Positions 1 to 8,911 of a DNA stretch of 64,000 nucleotides are shown piece after piece. The stretch is from Bacteriovoracaceae bacterium UBA6153. GTDB lineage: Bacteria > Bdellovibrionota > Bacteriovoracia > Bacteriovoracales > Bacteriovoracaceae. Each line of letters opens with the position of its first letter. Positions within the stretch are counted from its first letter, which is position 1. Where the stretch lies: the NCBI GenBank assembly GCA_002428265.1, contig DIUR01000030.1:124001-188000 (forward strand), in the 5' to 3' direction. The notes under the pieces are model-generated. The model was not told where the DNA came from. It worked only from the letters and a program-made list of their open reading frames with translations, and ran no database searches. A program made the position numbers and the translations under genes.

Positions 1-2
1 AT

Positions 3-131
3 AAGTTCCCATCAAATAGAACTGTCGATAACTATATTGTAAAATTGCGCAAATGGTGTGAAACCGATAAAGGCAATAGTCTTGAGATTCAAAGCATCAG
101 AAGTATCGGCTATAAATTAATTATTCAATAA
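3..131 (+). CDS. C-terminal end of an OmpR/PhoB-family response regulator (5' truncated by window edge)
   Basis: An open frame enters from the left edge and stops at TAA 129-131. Its visible part has the RTVDNYIVKLRK recognition helix and an IRSIGYKL wing, the classic end of an OmpR/PhoB winged-helix DNA-binding domain. The regulator gene at 7153 ends with nearly the same pattern (RTLDNFIVRFRK ... VRSVGYLF), which supports the call. The receiver domain lies outside the window, so signal and targets are unknown. The frame is read on the + strand and ends 22 nt before hemE, which could be in the same transcript. Confidence 0.75.
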   Translation, partial: KFPSNRTVDNYIVKLRKWCETDKGNSLEIQSIRSIGYKLIIQ

Positions 132-153
132 CTGCTATAATAAGGATGAGACA

Positions 154-1191
154 ATGGGATTATTTAACGACCGCTTAAAAACAGAAAATAATAAAACTCA
201 AGTTCCCGTTTGGTTCATGAGACAGGCAGGAAGATACCATTCTCACTATCAGAATATTAAAAAAGACTCTGACTTCATGACAATGTGTAAAGATCCCAAG
301 CTTGCTTGTGAAATCACAATGGGGCCCATCAACGATTTCAATTTCGATGCGGCGATTTTATTTTCTGACCTGCTTTTTCCACTAGAACAAATGGGATTAG
401 GATTAACTTATGCTCCAGGACCGATTCTAGAATTTAAACTTGAGACAATGGCCGACTTAAAAAAATGTAAGCTTGTATCTGAGCCTAGAAGTTATTTTAA
501 ATTTCAAAAAGATGCGACAATTTTATTAAGAGACGCACTTCCTAAAACTAAATCCCTATTAGGATTTGTTGGTGCTCCATGGACGCTTTATACATATGCA
601 GTTGAAGGCTCTCACGCTGGAAACCTGACAAACTCTAAAAAAGGATTCTATGACGGAAGATTTAAAGGCTTCTGTGAAATGCTCTTGCCAAATCTTTTAG
701 AAGAAATGTCTCTTCAAGCAGAAGGTGGAGCAGATGCTGTTTGTTTATTTGATACGGCGGTTGGTGAGCTCACTTTCCCGGACTTTAAAGAATTTATTCT
801 TCCAGTTCTGAGAACTGTCACAAGCGAGTTTAAAAAACTTCACCCAACGAAAAAAATTGTTTATTACTCAAAACTCACTCACATGAATTACCTGCAAGAA
901 ATCCAGGATAAAAATATTGATGTACTAGGAATTGACTGGAGAATGGATTTAGCAAGTGCTCTTAAAACTCTGGGATCAGACTATATGATTCAAGGAAACT
1001 TTGATCCAAGTTACCTTCATTATGAATGGCCTCTAGTTGAGAAAAAATTAGAACAATTCTGGGCACCACTAAAAGATCTAAACAACCTTGATCGTTGGAT
1101 CTGTGGACTAGGCCATGGTGTTCTTCAACAAACTCCTGAAGAAAATGTCAGAAAGACCGTTGAGTACATTCACAAGAATTTCGTTTACTAA
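154..1191 (+). CDS. hemE: Uroporphyrinogen III decarboxylase
   Basis: HemE decarboxylates the four acetate side chains of uroporphyrinogen III to give coproporphyrinogen III, a cytosolic step of haem synthesis. The 345 residues match the family length of about 340-355. The N-terminal signature PVWFMRQAGRY is at residues 18-28, the conserved active-site Asp is in the FSDLL segment near 72, and the second signature GFVGAPWT is at 137-144. The start has an AAGGAT Shine-Dalgarno sequence 7-8 nt upstream. It follows the end of a response-regulator gene and overlaps the convergent gene at 1188 by 4 nt, leaving no room for a terminator. No other haem gene is nearby. Confidence 0.96.
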   Translation: MGLFNDRLKTENNKTQVPVWFMRQAGRYHSHYQNIKKDSDFMTMCKDPKLACEITMGPINDFNFDAAILFSDLLFPLEQMGLGLTYAPGPILEFKLETMADLKKCKLVSEPRSYFKFQKDATILLRDALPKTKSLLGFVGAPWTLYTYAVEGSHAGNLTNSKKGFYDGRFKGFCEMLLPNLLEEMSLQAEGGADAVCLFDTAVGELTFPDFKEFILPVLRTVTSEFKKLHPTKKIVYYSKLTHMNYLQEIQDKNIDVLGIDWRMDLASALKTLGSDYMIQGNFDPSYLHYEWPLVEKKLEQFWAPLKDLNNLDRWICGLGHGVLQQTPEENVRKTVEYIHKNFVY

Positions 1192-2351
1192 AATTTTAGC
1201 TTGGTTATTGGACAGACAAACTCTTCGAGTTTTTTCTTATAATGATTAATCATCTCGTCTTCAGGAATTTTTGCAAGCTCGCCAAAGCGGCTTGTTTTAA
1301 GTTCCTGGACGACATCAAAAGGAATATCCTGCTCTAAGGTCTCAAGTCCATTTGGAAGAGCGTCCACCAGTCCCCTGTAAGCTCTGGTGTAACCCAATGC
1401 CTGATCCTGGCGCTTGAATCCTTCTAAAAATGCACATACGATCTCACCTTTTTCAGCGAGTGTTAAATTTTTTGAACTTCCCAGTACTCCACCCCATGTG
1501 TCCATAAAAGGGCCTACTGGAATGAGAAACTTATTTGATCTTCTTAAACACTTCGCCTGTCTCATCGACATGTGACGGTGATTTTCTACTGAAAGGAACT
1601 CTTTATTAACCTGGCCGGCAAAAACCAAAATAGGATTTTGGGCATCGTTGAGTCTATGTCCTAATTTATAAATGCGCTTTCTAAAAGAATCATCTTCCGG
1701 CATTTCCCATTGATCGATAACTCGGTCAAGGTCACCGAAGTTATGGGCCATGAGTGCTGTGGATCTAAGGAAGTTTACGTGGTCTCTTTTTTCTTGAAGC
1801 TCTAGTAAAAGCTTTTCTTCTTTTTCCGCTTCGGCCAAAATAACATCGGCCACTTGCTGGGCAAGTTCCGGAAGTTTATTTTTTACCAGTGCATTGTATC
1901 CGCCGATGGCAACAGATAACCATGTTCCTTCGTGGGTGCTCATGACTTGCCCCCTTTCAGGGTTGTAGGATTTTCTATTGGTTACTTGTTCATAGTCCCA
2001 GGTCCATGAATCAATCGTAATTTTTGCCATTCTTTCGATATTTTTTTTAATATCAGAATGCTTCCATAAACCTTCTCTGATTTGGTTGTCGACATCTGTT
2101 GGAACAAAAGTTCCCGCAGTCGTCCAGTGAGCGGCCATACAGATATTGAAGTATTCAGTGAGGTCGATATTTTTCAGCGCGTTCAGATTTTTTTTATAGA
2201 AGACAAGCTTTGCTAAAAACTCTCGCTTTTTTCCAGACGTATCAATTTCTCCATTAAATAAAAAAGGAGCTGTATTAATAACGTGAGTAAGTAAAATATT
2301 GGGAGCGATACCAGTGAGTTTAAGACCGGATTGAAGTTGCTTTTTTGCCAT
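1188..2351 (-). CDS. Conserved hypothetical cytosolic protein, 387 aa
   Basis: I do not recognise this family. The product has no signal peptide or membrane segment. It is probably a soluble, mostly helical protein with several His- and Trp-rich spots (MAAHWTTAG near 73, IDSWTWDYEQ near 113, ENHRHMSMRQ near 257) and a long charged helix around residues 165-190. The clustered His/Asp/Glu residues could form a metal site, but this is a guess. The ATG is at 2351. The gene overlaps hemE tail to tail by 4 nt. A 59-nt inverted repeat lies just upstream at 2383-2441. Confidence 0.75.
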   Translation of the reverse strand: MAKKQLQSGLKLTGIAPNILLTHVINTAPFLFNGEIDTSGKKREFLAKLVFYKKNLNALKNIDLTEYFNICMAAHWTTAGTFVPTDVDNQIREGLWKHSDIKKNIERMAKITIDSWTWDYEQVTNRKSYNPERGQVMSTHEGTWLSVAIGGYNALVKNKLPELAQQVADVILAEAEKEEKLLLELQEKRDHVNFLRSTALMAHNFGDLDRVIDQWEMPEDDSFRKRIYKLGHRLNDAQNPILVFAGQVNKEFLSVENHRHMSMRQAKCLRRSNKFLIPVGPFMDTWGGVLGSSKNLTLAEKGEIVCAFLEGFKRQDQALGYTRAYRGLVDALPNGLETLEQDIPFDVVQELKTSRFGELAKIPEDEMINHYKKKLEEFVCPITKLKF

Positions 2352-2382
2352 GATTTTGTCTTTTAATAAAGTTTTTGAATAT

Positions 2383-2441
2383 GCTTACAAGGATGAGATT
2401 TACCTGTTTGGGGCCTTTGAGTCAATTCATTCCTTGTAAGC
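2383..2441. repeat. Inverted repeat with 11-bp perfect arms in an intergenic gap
   Basis: GCTTACAAGGA at 2383-2393 is the exact reverse complement of TCCTTGTAAGC at 2431-2441, and pairing can continue inward past a one-base bulge. It separates two minus-strand genes, after the end of the 953-aa protein gene (2454) and before the start of the 387-aa gene (2351). It lacks a T-tract, so it may be a processing hairpin, a weak terminator or a structured leader. The role is inferred only from position. Confidence 0.5.
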
Positions 2442-2453
2442 GGGAGCCTTGGA

Positions 2454-5315
2454 TTAATCGTTTTTCTTTTCTTCAATCACTTTTTCGTAGTTTCTGATAT
2501 GCGCTTTAGTGATTATCTCAAAAATAGAATCATCCTCTGTTGGAGTGTAAGAGTCACGCTTATCATTTTTTACTGCCATGATGGCGTTTTGAACTCTTGA
2601 TCTGTCTTTTTCGATTTCACTTTCTTCTTGAGCTGTTGGTGAAAAACTATTTTCTCCACTCTTCAATCCAGATTGTCTGCTTGAAGCAGAGCTTGCCGAT
2701 TTTGGTTGAAGAGCTGAAGGCTTCGCTGAGCTTGCATTGTTAGATACTGAGCTAGACCCGAGAGAAGTTTTTGATGTCGCAATACTTACTTTTTTAGTAA
2801 AGCTCTCCATTGCCGAACTTACATTGCTTAATCCTGGAGAAAGTGAGGCGTACTTCACGGAAGTTCCTGACATTTTTTTATTCGTCTTTGCATTTTTGGC
2901 AGCTCTAGCATCAGTCGCTGCAATAGCACTGGCCAGCTGAGTGTTGTTACTGATAGTCGCTCTCTTTAAAGTCATTTTTTTATTGATACTTGCTTTGAGA
3001 TTTTTAATCTCAGAGTTATAAAAAGTAGCATACGAAGCACCCGAGTCTTTTCCTGCAGAAAAACTTCCAGAAGCTCCTCCAAGATTATTCATGCGATTTG
3101 AATAAGTAGAAGGGTCACTAAAAGATAATCTTGAATTGGAGTTCTTCGATAATCCACTTCCAGTCGCAATAGCGGAAGTTACATTTTGCGCTTTATTATA
3201 ATTAGTGGCCTCGACAGCTTTTAACCCTGAAGTTTTTGCAGAGATATTTGAAGCCGCTACAGCTGTGCCAGTTGTTTTTTGTTGAGCAACAGTATCAGCG
3301 ACAGCAGATATAACATTTCCAGCTGATCCTCCTGCATTACTATTTCCACTCGCCGCACTTGCCGCGGCCGAGCTACTAGAAGATCCGGCAATAAACATTT
3401 TTTGAATAAGAGCACGGTATTCCAGAATTTTTTGTCTTTGTGCCAATACTTCTGCAAGCTTAATTCTGTCTTCTTGAATAGATTCTTCCAGAACAAGGGC
3501 GAGTTCATCAAAATAATTAACTCTATTATTTGATTGACCTAAACTTAAATCATCTCTTGACCATACATCGTTAAAGTAAGCAATCGCTTCTTTTTGATCT
3601 TTTTCATTCAGGCCAAATTCAGAAAAATAAGTTTTCATATCTTCGTCCAATTTTTTTGAACTTAATATTTTTAAATCAACGTCTTGAAGTTTTTCATCAA
3701 CTTTTAAACCATAATTGTTAGCAACTTTTTCAAGTGAAAGCCCTGTATCGTCATAGTCTTGCTTTTCATTTTTAAGAGCATTGGCCGTACAGCTCACGCC
3801 ATTACTCTTTAACAATTTTCCTAATTGCTCTTCTTTGCAGGCCATCAGTGGTGATGTCCAGTCATACTCCTTAACATTTGAAACGGGATAACTGCTAATT
3901 AATGAGTTCATTGAATCATTAACTCTCACAAATCTTTCGTTAAGAGTTTGAGAAGGAATTTTTTTAAAAGAATAAATGTTGGCCAAATCAGTCATAGGTC
4001 CAGCAGTTAAAACTGGTAAATAGCTTTTTGCCATGTCACAGCTTCCAGGGACAGGATCGGCCACTTCTACATCAGAACAGTTATTCTTTTCATCACATTT
4101 TTTTTCAATCTTTTTTCTCTCACACGCTTTTTCGCTCACACCTTTGCTGGTCCCAATTGCACTCAAACATTTCTGATAAGCACCAACCAACAGGAGGTCC
4201 TCATCCGCAGCAGTAGCAAGAGACTTTAGGGCCTGAGTTAATAAACTCTCTCTCCATGCAATTCTCGAACTTGCTCTGGCCTCTGAAGCTTTAACGTCTT
4301 TACTAAAGAGACTTGATCCACTCAAACTATCTATTGTTAAATTAAGAGAATCAAGCTGAAGATCCATGGCCTTCATTTGAGCGGCAGCTTCTCCTCCACC
4401 AAAATTTGCAGAATTGGAATAGCTTTGCATAATATCAGTGCGCTCTTTTAAAATTTTATCGCGAAGTTTTTCGGCCTGCATATACATCTTAATTTCTGCA
4501 TGCCACTCAAGGGCCGACTTGGGAAATTCAGCTCCTACTGGTTTACAATACTTTGGTGAGAGCTGGCTCATTCCATACAGGTGAGCAGCAAGCTTAAGCT
4601 GTAATTTTTTAGCATCAGGGATACCCAATGGAAGTTTTTCAACAACTGTCCCAGAGATCCCATTATAAGGTCTGTCGGCTGGGCCTCCCTGCACAAATGG
4701 CTGCAATCCATCCATGATATCAGCGCTCTTATCATCTTTTAAAGTTTTCCCAGTCGCTGTCTTTCCATTGAAATCTCCTGGAACTGCATTAGGGCTGATG
4801 GTTTTATCTCCTAAATTTTTTGATCCATCTTTTATTGGTTCACAACCAGATCCGATTGATGCAAAGGCAAGTCTTTCTCTTCCAGAAGAGAAGGCCTGAC
4901 CTGTTACAAGATTTTGATAAACCGTATGAGAGATAAGTGCTCCACCGCTTTTATCGGCCAGTGGAAAATATGTTTCTTCAAATTTACCTTTCCATGTCCT
5001 GATATCAGCTTTTCCCCAGCGAAAATCTGGTCCCCATGCATAGTCATGAATAAAATCATAACAAGATAGAACATAATAAACCTGATAGGCCTTGTAAGTA
5101 TAAGGCTTACCTTCTCTGTAGCCTGAGCCGATACGTGCTTCATTAAGTAGAGCTGGATCTAATGTATCTGTAAAAGGAGGCTTGCCGAAAGCAGCAAGAT
5201 CAATTTGAGGGATTGTATGGTTGCTATCATTATCTTCTTTTTTTTCTGCAGCATGAATGCCTTGAAGAAAAATCATGAGACCTAAAGCTGCTAATAATTT
5301 TTTAGATTGAAACAT
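2454..5315 (-). CDS. Large exported Ser/Ala-rich protein of unknown function, 953 aa
   Basis: The product begins with a Sec signal peptide (MFQSKKLLAALGLMIFLQGIHA, cleavage before AEKK) and is otherwise unfamiliar. Residues about 25-450 form a globular region with many cysteines, including a CERKKIEKKCDEKNNC stretch near 400-415 that suggests disulfides in the periplasm or outside the cell. Residues about 450-640 are charged and helical. From about 645 to 920 the chain is low-complexity Ser/Ala/Asn/Gly with Lys, probably a flexible stalk or coil, and the last 30 residues are charged again. The biased stretch gives long antisense open frames that are shadows. It stands alone between intergenic gaps. 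No function is assigned. Confidence 0.75.
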   Translation of the reverse strand: MFQSKKLLAALGLMIFLQGIHAAEKKEDNDSNHTIPQIDLAAFGKPPFTDTLDPALLNEARIGSGYREGKPYTYKAYQVYYVLSCYDFIHDYAWGPDFRWGKADIRTWKGKFEETYFPLADKSGGALISHTVYQNLVTGQAFSSGRERLAFASIGSGCEPIKDGSKNLGDKTISPNAVPGDFNGKTATGKTLKDDKSADIMDGLQPFVQGGPADRPYNGISGTVVEKLPLGIPDAKKLQLKLAAHLYGMSQLSPKYCKPVGAEFPKSALEWHAEIKMYMQAEKLRDKILKERTDIMQSYSNSANFGGGEAAAQMKAMDLQLDSLNLTIDSLSGSSLFSKDVKASEARASSRIAWRESLLTQALKSLATAADEDLLLVGAYQKCLSAIGTSKGVSEKACERKKIEKKCDEKNNCSDVEVADPVPGSCDMAKSYLPVLTAGPMTDLANIYSFKKIPSQTLNERFVRVNDSMNSLISSYPVSNVKEYDWTSPLMACKEEQLGKLLKSNGVSCTANALKNEKQDYDDTGLSLEKVANNYGLKVDEKLQDVDLKILSSKKLDEDMKTYFSEFGLNEKDQKEAIAYFNDVWSRDDLSLGQSNNRVNYFDELALVLEESIQEDRIKLAEVLAQRQKILEYRALIQKMFIAGSSSSSAAASAASGNSNAGGSAGNVISAVADTVAQQKTTGTAVAASNISAKTSGLKAVEATNYNKAQNVTSAIATGSGLSKNSNSRLSFSDPSTYSNRMNNLGGASGSFSAGKDSGASYATFYNSEIKNLKASINKKMTLKRATISNNTQLASAIAATDARAAKNAKTNKKMSGTSVKYASLSPGLSNVSSAMESFTKKVSIATSKTSLGSSSVSNNASSAKPSALQPKSASSASSRQSGLKSGENSFSPTAQEESEIEKDRSRVQNAIMAVKNDKRDSYTPTEDDSIFEIITKAHIRNYEKVIEEKKND

Positions 5316-5494
5316 AATGAACCCTATTGGCGATTAAATAACATTTCTTAATATTTTATCTTATATTCGCAATTACAGGGACTAATGTTGATGAATTTTT
5401 GGACCGTATAAAAATAGTTGAACAAAACAATAAGTTTAGAGCTTATAAGAATGCCTCTGACCGCCCTTAAACGTGCCCAGAACTTTTGGCAAAC

Positions 5495-5530
5495 AATGAG
5501 GCAAAGAAAATGTAGTTCCAATGCCTCATT
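5495..5530. repeat. Inverted repeat (9-bp arms) downstream of the small barrel gene
   Basis: AATGAGGCA at 5495-5503 pairs perfectly with TGCCTCATT at 5522-5530 around an 18-nt loop. A further AATGCCTC at about 5449-5456 could compete for the GAGGCA arm, so two exclusive hairpins are possible. It lies just past the minus-strand stop at 5552. It may end that transcript, but there is no strong T-run. Confidence 0.4.
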
Positions 5531-5551
5531 ATTTAAGAGAGGGAGTGATGC

Positions 5552-6178
5552 CTAGAAATTAATCCCCAGGTAGCCCCCAAAGCTCGAATACTTAACTTTT
5601 AACTGTGGGTCACCTGATCCCATTGTGTAGCGATAATCAAGACCTACAGAGAGCTGCTTAACAATCTCATATTCGGCCCCTGCACCAGCATGGTAGCCGA
5701 TGTCGAGATAGTTAGTTGTATTTGATGGCGGTGAGTTCACCATGAAAGCAAGACCCGCTGGAATGATCCAAGGTTTTAATTTACCAAGTCCTCCGAATTG
5801 ATATTTGGGAGCAATGACGACGGCCAGTTCACTTACACTCACTTCTTTTTTTGAAGTATCGTTAGAGACAACCACATCAATTGCATTGGCCACTTTGTTT
5901 TTAGAAAAGCGATTGTAGTCGACATAAATTTCTCCAAACAATTTATTAGATTCAAAAATAGGACAGTTCATTAAATTTAAATCAAGCCCTGCTCCCCAAC
6001 CTCTGCCACTCTTATCATCATTTTTTCCGTTGGCCGCACCGGTATCTGTGAATATTTGTCCGCCTCTACTATCACTTAGTTTTGAAAAACCATAACGGTA
6101 AAAGACTTGCCCATCTGCGAATGCGTTTGTTGTGAATAGCCCTAGTAGAGCGATTGTCATCAAATTTAATTGTTTCAT
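5552..6178 (-). CDS. Small outer-membrane beta-barrel-like protein, 208 aa
   Basis: A signal peptide (MKQLNLMTIALLGLFTTNAFA) is followed by about 185 residues of alternating polar and hydrophobic strands. It ends in a strand with a terminal phenylalanine (GGYLGINF), typical of outer-membrane barrels inserted by BAM. Its size fits an 8-stranded OmpA/OmpW-like porin; phrases such as GAGAEYEIVKQLSVGLDYRYTMG are typical of that fold. The start at 6178 is preferred over the upstream one at 6220 because an ATGGAG Shine-Dalgarno sequence sits directly before it and the signal peptide then begins properly. Ligand and role are unknown. Confidence 0.8.
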   Translation of the reverse strand: MKQLNLMTIALLGLFTTNAFADGQVFYRYGFSKLSDSRGGQIFTDTGAANGKNDDKSGRGWGAGLDLNLMNCPIFESNKLFGEIYVDYNRFSKNKVANAIDVVVSNDTSKKEVSVSELAVVIAPKYQFGGLGKLKPWIIPAGLAFMVNSPPSNTTNYLDIGYHAGAGAEYEIVKQLSVGLDYRYTMGSGDPQLKVKYSSFGGYLGINF

Positions 6179-6297
6179 TATTAACTCCATTGTTAGTGTT
6201 AACAAGAGAGTGTTCCTCAAACGAATACTTGAACATTATACAGGTCAGTTTATGAAGTGATTTTTATTAGATGAAAAGAGATGATAAATAACAGGAT

Positions 6298-6330
6298 TGT
6301 CTTATGGGAAAGAGTCTTTCCCATAAGACA
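6298..6330. repeat. Perfect 15-bp inverted repeat between fabI and the barrel gene
   Basis: The arms 6298-6312 and 6316-6330 are perfect reverse complements (core CTTATGGGAAAG / CTTTCCCATAAG) with a 3-nt loop, giving a very stable stem. It lies 13 nt past the fabI stop on the minus strand. Transcription from fabI meets it first, so it is probably a terminator or 3' stabilising stem. The following sequence is not T-rich on that strand. Confidence 0.6.
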
Positions 6331-6343
6331 AAATTTACATTTT

Positions 6344-7111
6344 TTATTGTGCCATGATGTTGATACCAGAATCAACATAAAGAACCTGGCCAGTCACACC
6401 AGTAGAAAGTCTTGAAGCCAGGTAGACAGATGTTCCACCAACATCTTCTTGAGTCACGTTCTTTCTCATAGGAGCTTTTTCTTCGATAACTTTTAAGAAG
6501 TCTTTTAGCCCTGGAACTGCACTTGCTGCTAGAGTTCTGATTGGCCCGGCAGAAATACAGTTTACACGAATATTTTGTGGCCCTAGATCATCTGCAAGGT
6601 ATCTTGTAGACGCTTCAAGAGCAGCTTTAGCTACACCCATAACGTTGTAGCCTTTAAGAACCTTTACAGACCCGTGATACGTCATTGCGATGACTGAAGC
6701 ACCGTCATTCATATTGTCTTTAAGAGCATTACAAAGACCGATTAATGAGAAAGCAGAGATATCACAGGCCATCTTGAATCCTTCACGAGAAGTTTCAACG
6801 AAGCGTCCTTTAAGATCTGCCTTGTCTCCGAAAGCTAATGAGTGAACAAGAATATCGAACTTGCCCCATTTTTCTTCAACAATTTTCTGAACGTTAGTGT
6901 AGTGATCGTTATTTGTAACATCCATTTCAAAAGTAAAATCAGCACCAACTTCAGCAGCTAGTGGATCAACTCTTTTTTGAAGGTTTTCATTTAAGTAAGA
7001 AAGTGCAACTTGAGCTCCTTCAGCTTTAAGTGCTTTTGCGATTCCCCATGCAATTGACATGTCGTTGGCAACGCCTAAAATCAAGGCTTTTTTCCCTGTG
7101 AGAAGACCCAT
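6344..7111 (-). CDS. fabI: Enoyl-[acyl-carrier-protein] reductase (NADH)
   Basis: FabI reduces the trans-2 double bond of enoyl-ACP in the last step of each fatty-acid elongation cycle in the cytosol. The 255-residue chain has the FabI-type nucleotide-binding motif GVANDMSIAWGIA at 13-25. The catalytic Tyr145, Tyr155 and Lys162 lie in MTYHG and YNVMGVAK, matching Y146/Y156/K163 of the E. coli enzyme. The SAGPIRTLAA substrate loop is at 187-196. This is the target family of triclosan. The gene follows the two-component regulator gene on the same strand with a gap of about 40 nt. The start MGLLTGKKA fits the family. Confidence 0.96.
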   Translation of the reverse strand: MGLLTGKKALILGVANDMSIAWGIAKALKAEGAQVALSYLNENLQKRVDPLAAEVGADFTFEMDVTNNDHYTNVQKIVEEKWGKFDILVHSLAFGDKADLKGRFVETSREGFKMACDISAFSLIGLCNALKDNMNDGASVIAMTYHGSVKVLKGYNVMGVAKAALEASTRYLADDLGPQNIRVNCISAGPIRTLAASAVPGLKDFLKVIEEKAPMRKNVTQEDVGGTSVYLASRLSTGVTGQVLYVDSGINIMAQ

Positions 7112-7152
7112 TTATAACTCCTATATACTGAACTAAATTTTGTGTGGAAAGA

Positions 7153-7926
7153 TTAATTGAGATCGCCTTGTCTGTCAAAAAGATAGCCGACTGAGCGCAC
7201 ACTTTTGAAGAACAACGGACTCTTAGGATCGATCTCAAAGTACTTTCTAAATCGCACAATAAAATTATCCAGAGTTCTGGTGCTTACTCCAGGTTGATAA
7301 CCCACTGCCTTCTCAAGAATCTCCTCTCTTGTCATTGGAAGATTGGGATGGGCAAAAAAGACTTTTAGAATTTTTATTTCCTGCAAAGTAAGGTCAAAAG
7401 ACAGAGGCTTATCTGACTTGTTACAATAGGCCTTCAGGTTTTTGAAATCGACTGTGTGGTCTCCAAAATCAAAACTATCGCCTAATAAATCAGTTTCGTT
7501 TTTCCCTGTTTTGACACTTTCTTCAGTGGGTTTATTCCACTCCATTCTGGTTAATAACCTATCAACTCTGAGAAGAAATTCATCCAGGTCAAATGGCTTT
7601 GAAAGATAGTCATCTACACCGAGACTTAGGCATTTAATTTTTTCTTTTACCTGGTCTTTGGCAGAGATCACTAAAATAGGAATTTTAGCATCTCTTTTTC
7701 TGATTTCAGTAATCACGCCAAAGCCATCAATTTCCGGCATCATCAAATCAACAATAACCAAATGAGGAGTGTATTCATTGTAAAAATTAAGCCCTTCAAA
7801 TCCATTGATAGCATGAAGAACATCGTGACCCATCATGCGAAGATTGAGCTTAATAGCTTCAGCAATATGCTTTTCATCATCAATGATGAGAATTTTTTTT
7901 GAAGTATTTTGTGTTACTATACTCAT
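7153..7926 (-). CDS. OmpR/PhoB-family response regulator
   Basis: The N-terminal receiver domain (residues about 10-125) has the acidic pair Asp16-Asp17, the phospho-acceptor Asp60 in VIVDLMMP, the switch Ser near 88 and Lys110 in LSKPF, so it should be phosphorylated. The C-terminal winged helix (about 155-255) contains the RTLDNFIVRFRK recognition helix and VRSVGY wing. The linker between them is long (about 30 residues) and charged. It lies directly downstream of a histidine kinase gene (3-nt gap) and upstream of fabI, so it may respond to envelope or lipid state. That link is inference from position. Confidence 0.92.
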   Translation of the reverse strand: MSIVTQNTSKKILIIDDEKHIAEAIKLNLRMMGHDVLHAINGFEGLNFYNEYTPHLVIVDLMMPEIDGFGVITEIRKRDAKIPILVISAKDQVKEKIKCLSLGVDDYLSKPFDLDEFLLRVDRLLTRMEWNKPTEESVKTGKNETDLLGDSFDFGDHTVDFKNLKAYCNKSDKPLSFDLTLQEIKILKVFFAHPNLPMTREEILEKAVGYQPGVSTRTLDNFIVRFRKYFEIDPKSPLFFKSVRSVGYLFDRQGDLN

Positions 7927-7929
7927 GAA

Positions 7930-8868
7930 TTAAAGACTTCCTTTAAAAACAATTCTAAATGTTGTGCCGCTGCCGACTCCATCGCTGTGAGCGCTGATTT
8001 CGCCCTTATGAAGTCTGACAATACTATGGACAATATAAAGCCCTAGCCCCGATCCCTTTGTAGATTTTCCAACCTGATAAAATTTACGAAAGACTTTTTT
8101 TAATTCGGCCTTATCAAGACCAACTCCGTTGTCAGTAATATCCATAATCAGGCTCTTTCCCATAGTTTCAAGTCTGATTGTCACAATTTTTTCACGGGAT
8201 TTATTATAAATAAATGCATTGGTGACGAGGTTCATGAGAAGCATTTCAAATAAAGCAAAATCGATCTGCATGAAATAGCTCTCAAGAGATGTTTCAAACT
8301 TCACTTGTCCTTCATCAAATAGATGTGGAGTATTTTTTATAAATTCACTGATAATAGAGACGATATCTTCATCTTTAAAATCGGCCTTAACGTCTCTATC
8401 TTCCAGACGTCCTAACTGCAATATTCGATTAACGTTATCTGCGAGTCTTTTCGTATCTCGTTTCATATAGTCGAGATACCGAAGCTGCTCCACTCTCTCA
8501 AGCTCATGGCGTGAAAAAGTTTCCAAAAAAAGCTGAAGTGAGGCAATGGGAGTTTTTAGCTCGTGAGTAAATCCATTAATAAAATTTTGTTGAAGTCTGT
8601 AGAGTTGGATAATTTTTTGATAGTAAATATAAATAATCAAAAGCCCGGCAAGAATGACAGAAACTAAGAGAGAAAGGGTCAAAATAAGAACCCATGTCTC
8701 ACTTTGAAAAATCTGCTTAGCATTCAGGTTATACTTGTGTACGACTTCTTGAAGCGCCTCGTTGACTTGCAAATACGAGCGGATATACAAAAATAGCGAA
8801 AGTGCTAACGCCAAAAGTGAGAAAATAAAAATAAATAATGGATGGTAAAACCACCTGGACTTAATCAT
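7930..8868 (-). CDS. Membrane sensor histidine kinase
   Basis: Two membrane segments (about 10-28 and 58-82) flank a short periplasmic loop of about 30 residues, too small for a large sensor domain. Next come a HisKA dimerisation region with the phosphorylated His102 in GFTHELKTPIAS and a HATPase_c domain with the N box (LVTNAFIYN), DNGVGL and GSGLGLYIV motifs. Its partner is the response regulator that follows 3 nt later. A GTG at 8910 could extend it by 14 residues, but that would place its start 1 nt from the divergent deoC start and across the deoC ribosome site. The ATG at 8868 is preferred, although it has no clear Shine-Dalgarno sequence. Confidence 0.9.
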   Translation of the reverse strand: MIKSRWFYHPLFIFIFSLLALALSLFLYIRSYLQVNEALQEVVHKYNLNAKQIFQSETWVLILTLSLLVSVILAGLLIIYIYYQKIIQLYRLQQNFINGFTHELKTPIASLQLFLETFSRHELERVEQLRYLDYMKRDTKRLADNVNRILQLGRLEDRDVKADFKDEDIVSIISEFIKNTPHLFDEGQVKFETSLESYFMQIDFALFEMLLMNLVTNAFIYNKSREKIVTIRLETMGKSLIMDITDNGVGLDKAELKKVFRKFYQVGKSTKGSGLGLYIVHSIVRLHKGEISAHSDGVGSGTTFRIVFKGSL

Positions 8869-8911
8869 ACTAGAAGTGTTGGCCCACCAATGTAATTTGT
8901 AAAGGAACACT

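Noticed and set aside
136..141. TATAAT before hemE as a promoter
   Set aside because: No -35 box at a proper distance, and it is too near the start codon to leave room for a leader with the ribosome site.
3257..3511. Overlapping minus-strand frame inside the 953-aa gene
   Set aside because: It has no ribosome site and lies within the Ser/Ala-rich coding region in another frame.
8869..8910. N-terminal extension of the histidine kinase from GTG 8910
   Set aside because: It would cross the deoC ribosome site and begin 1 nt from the deoC start; ATG 8868 gives a normal first membrane helix.
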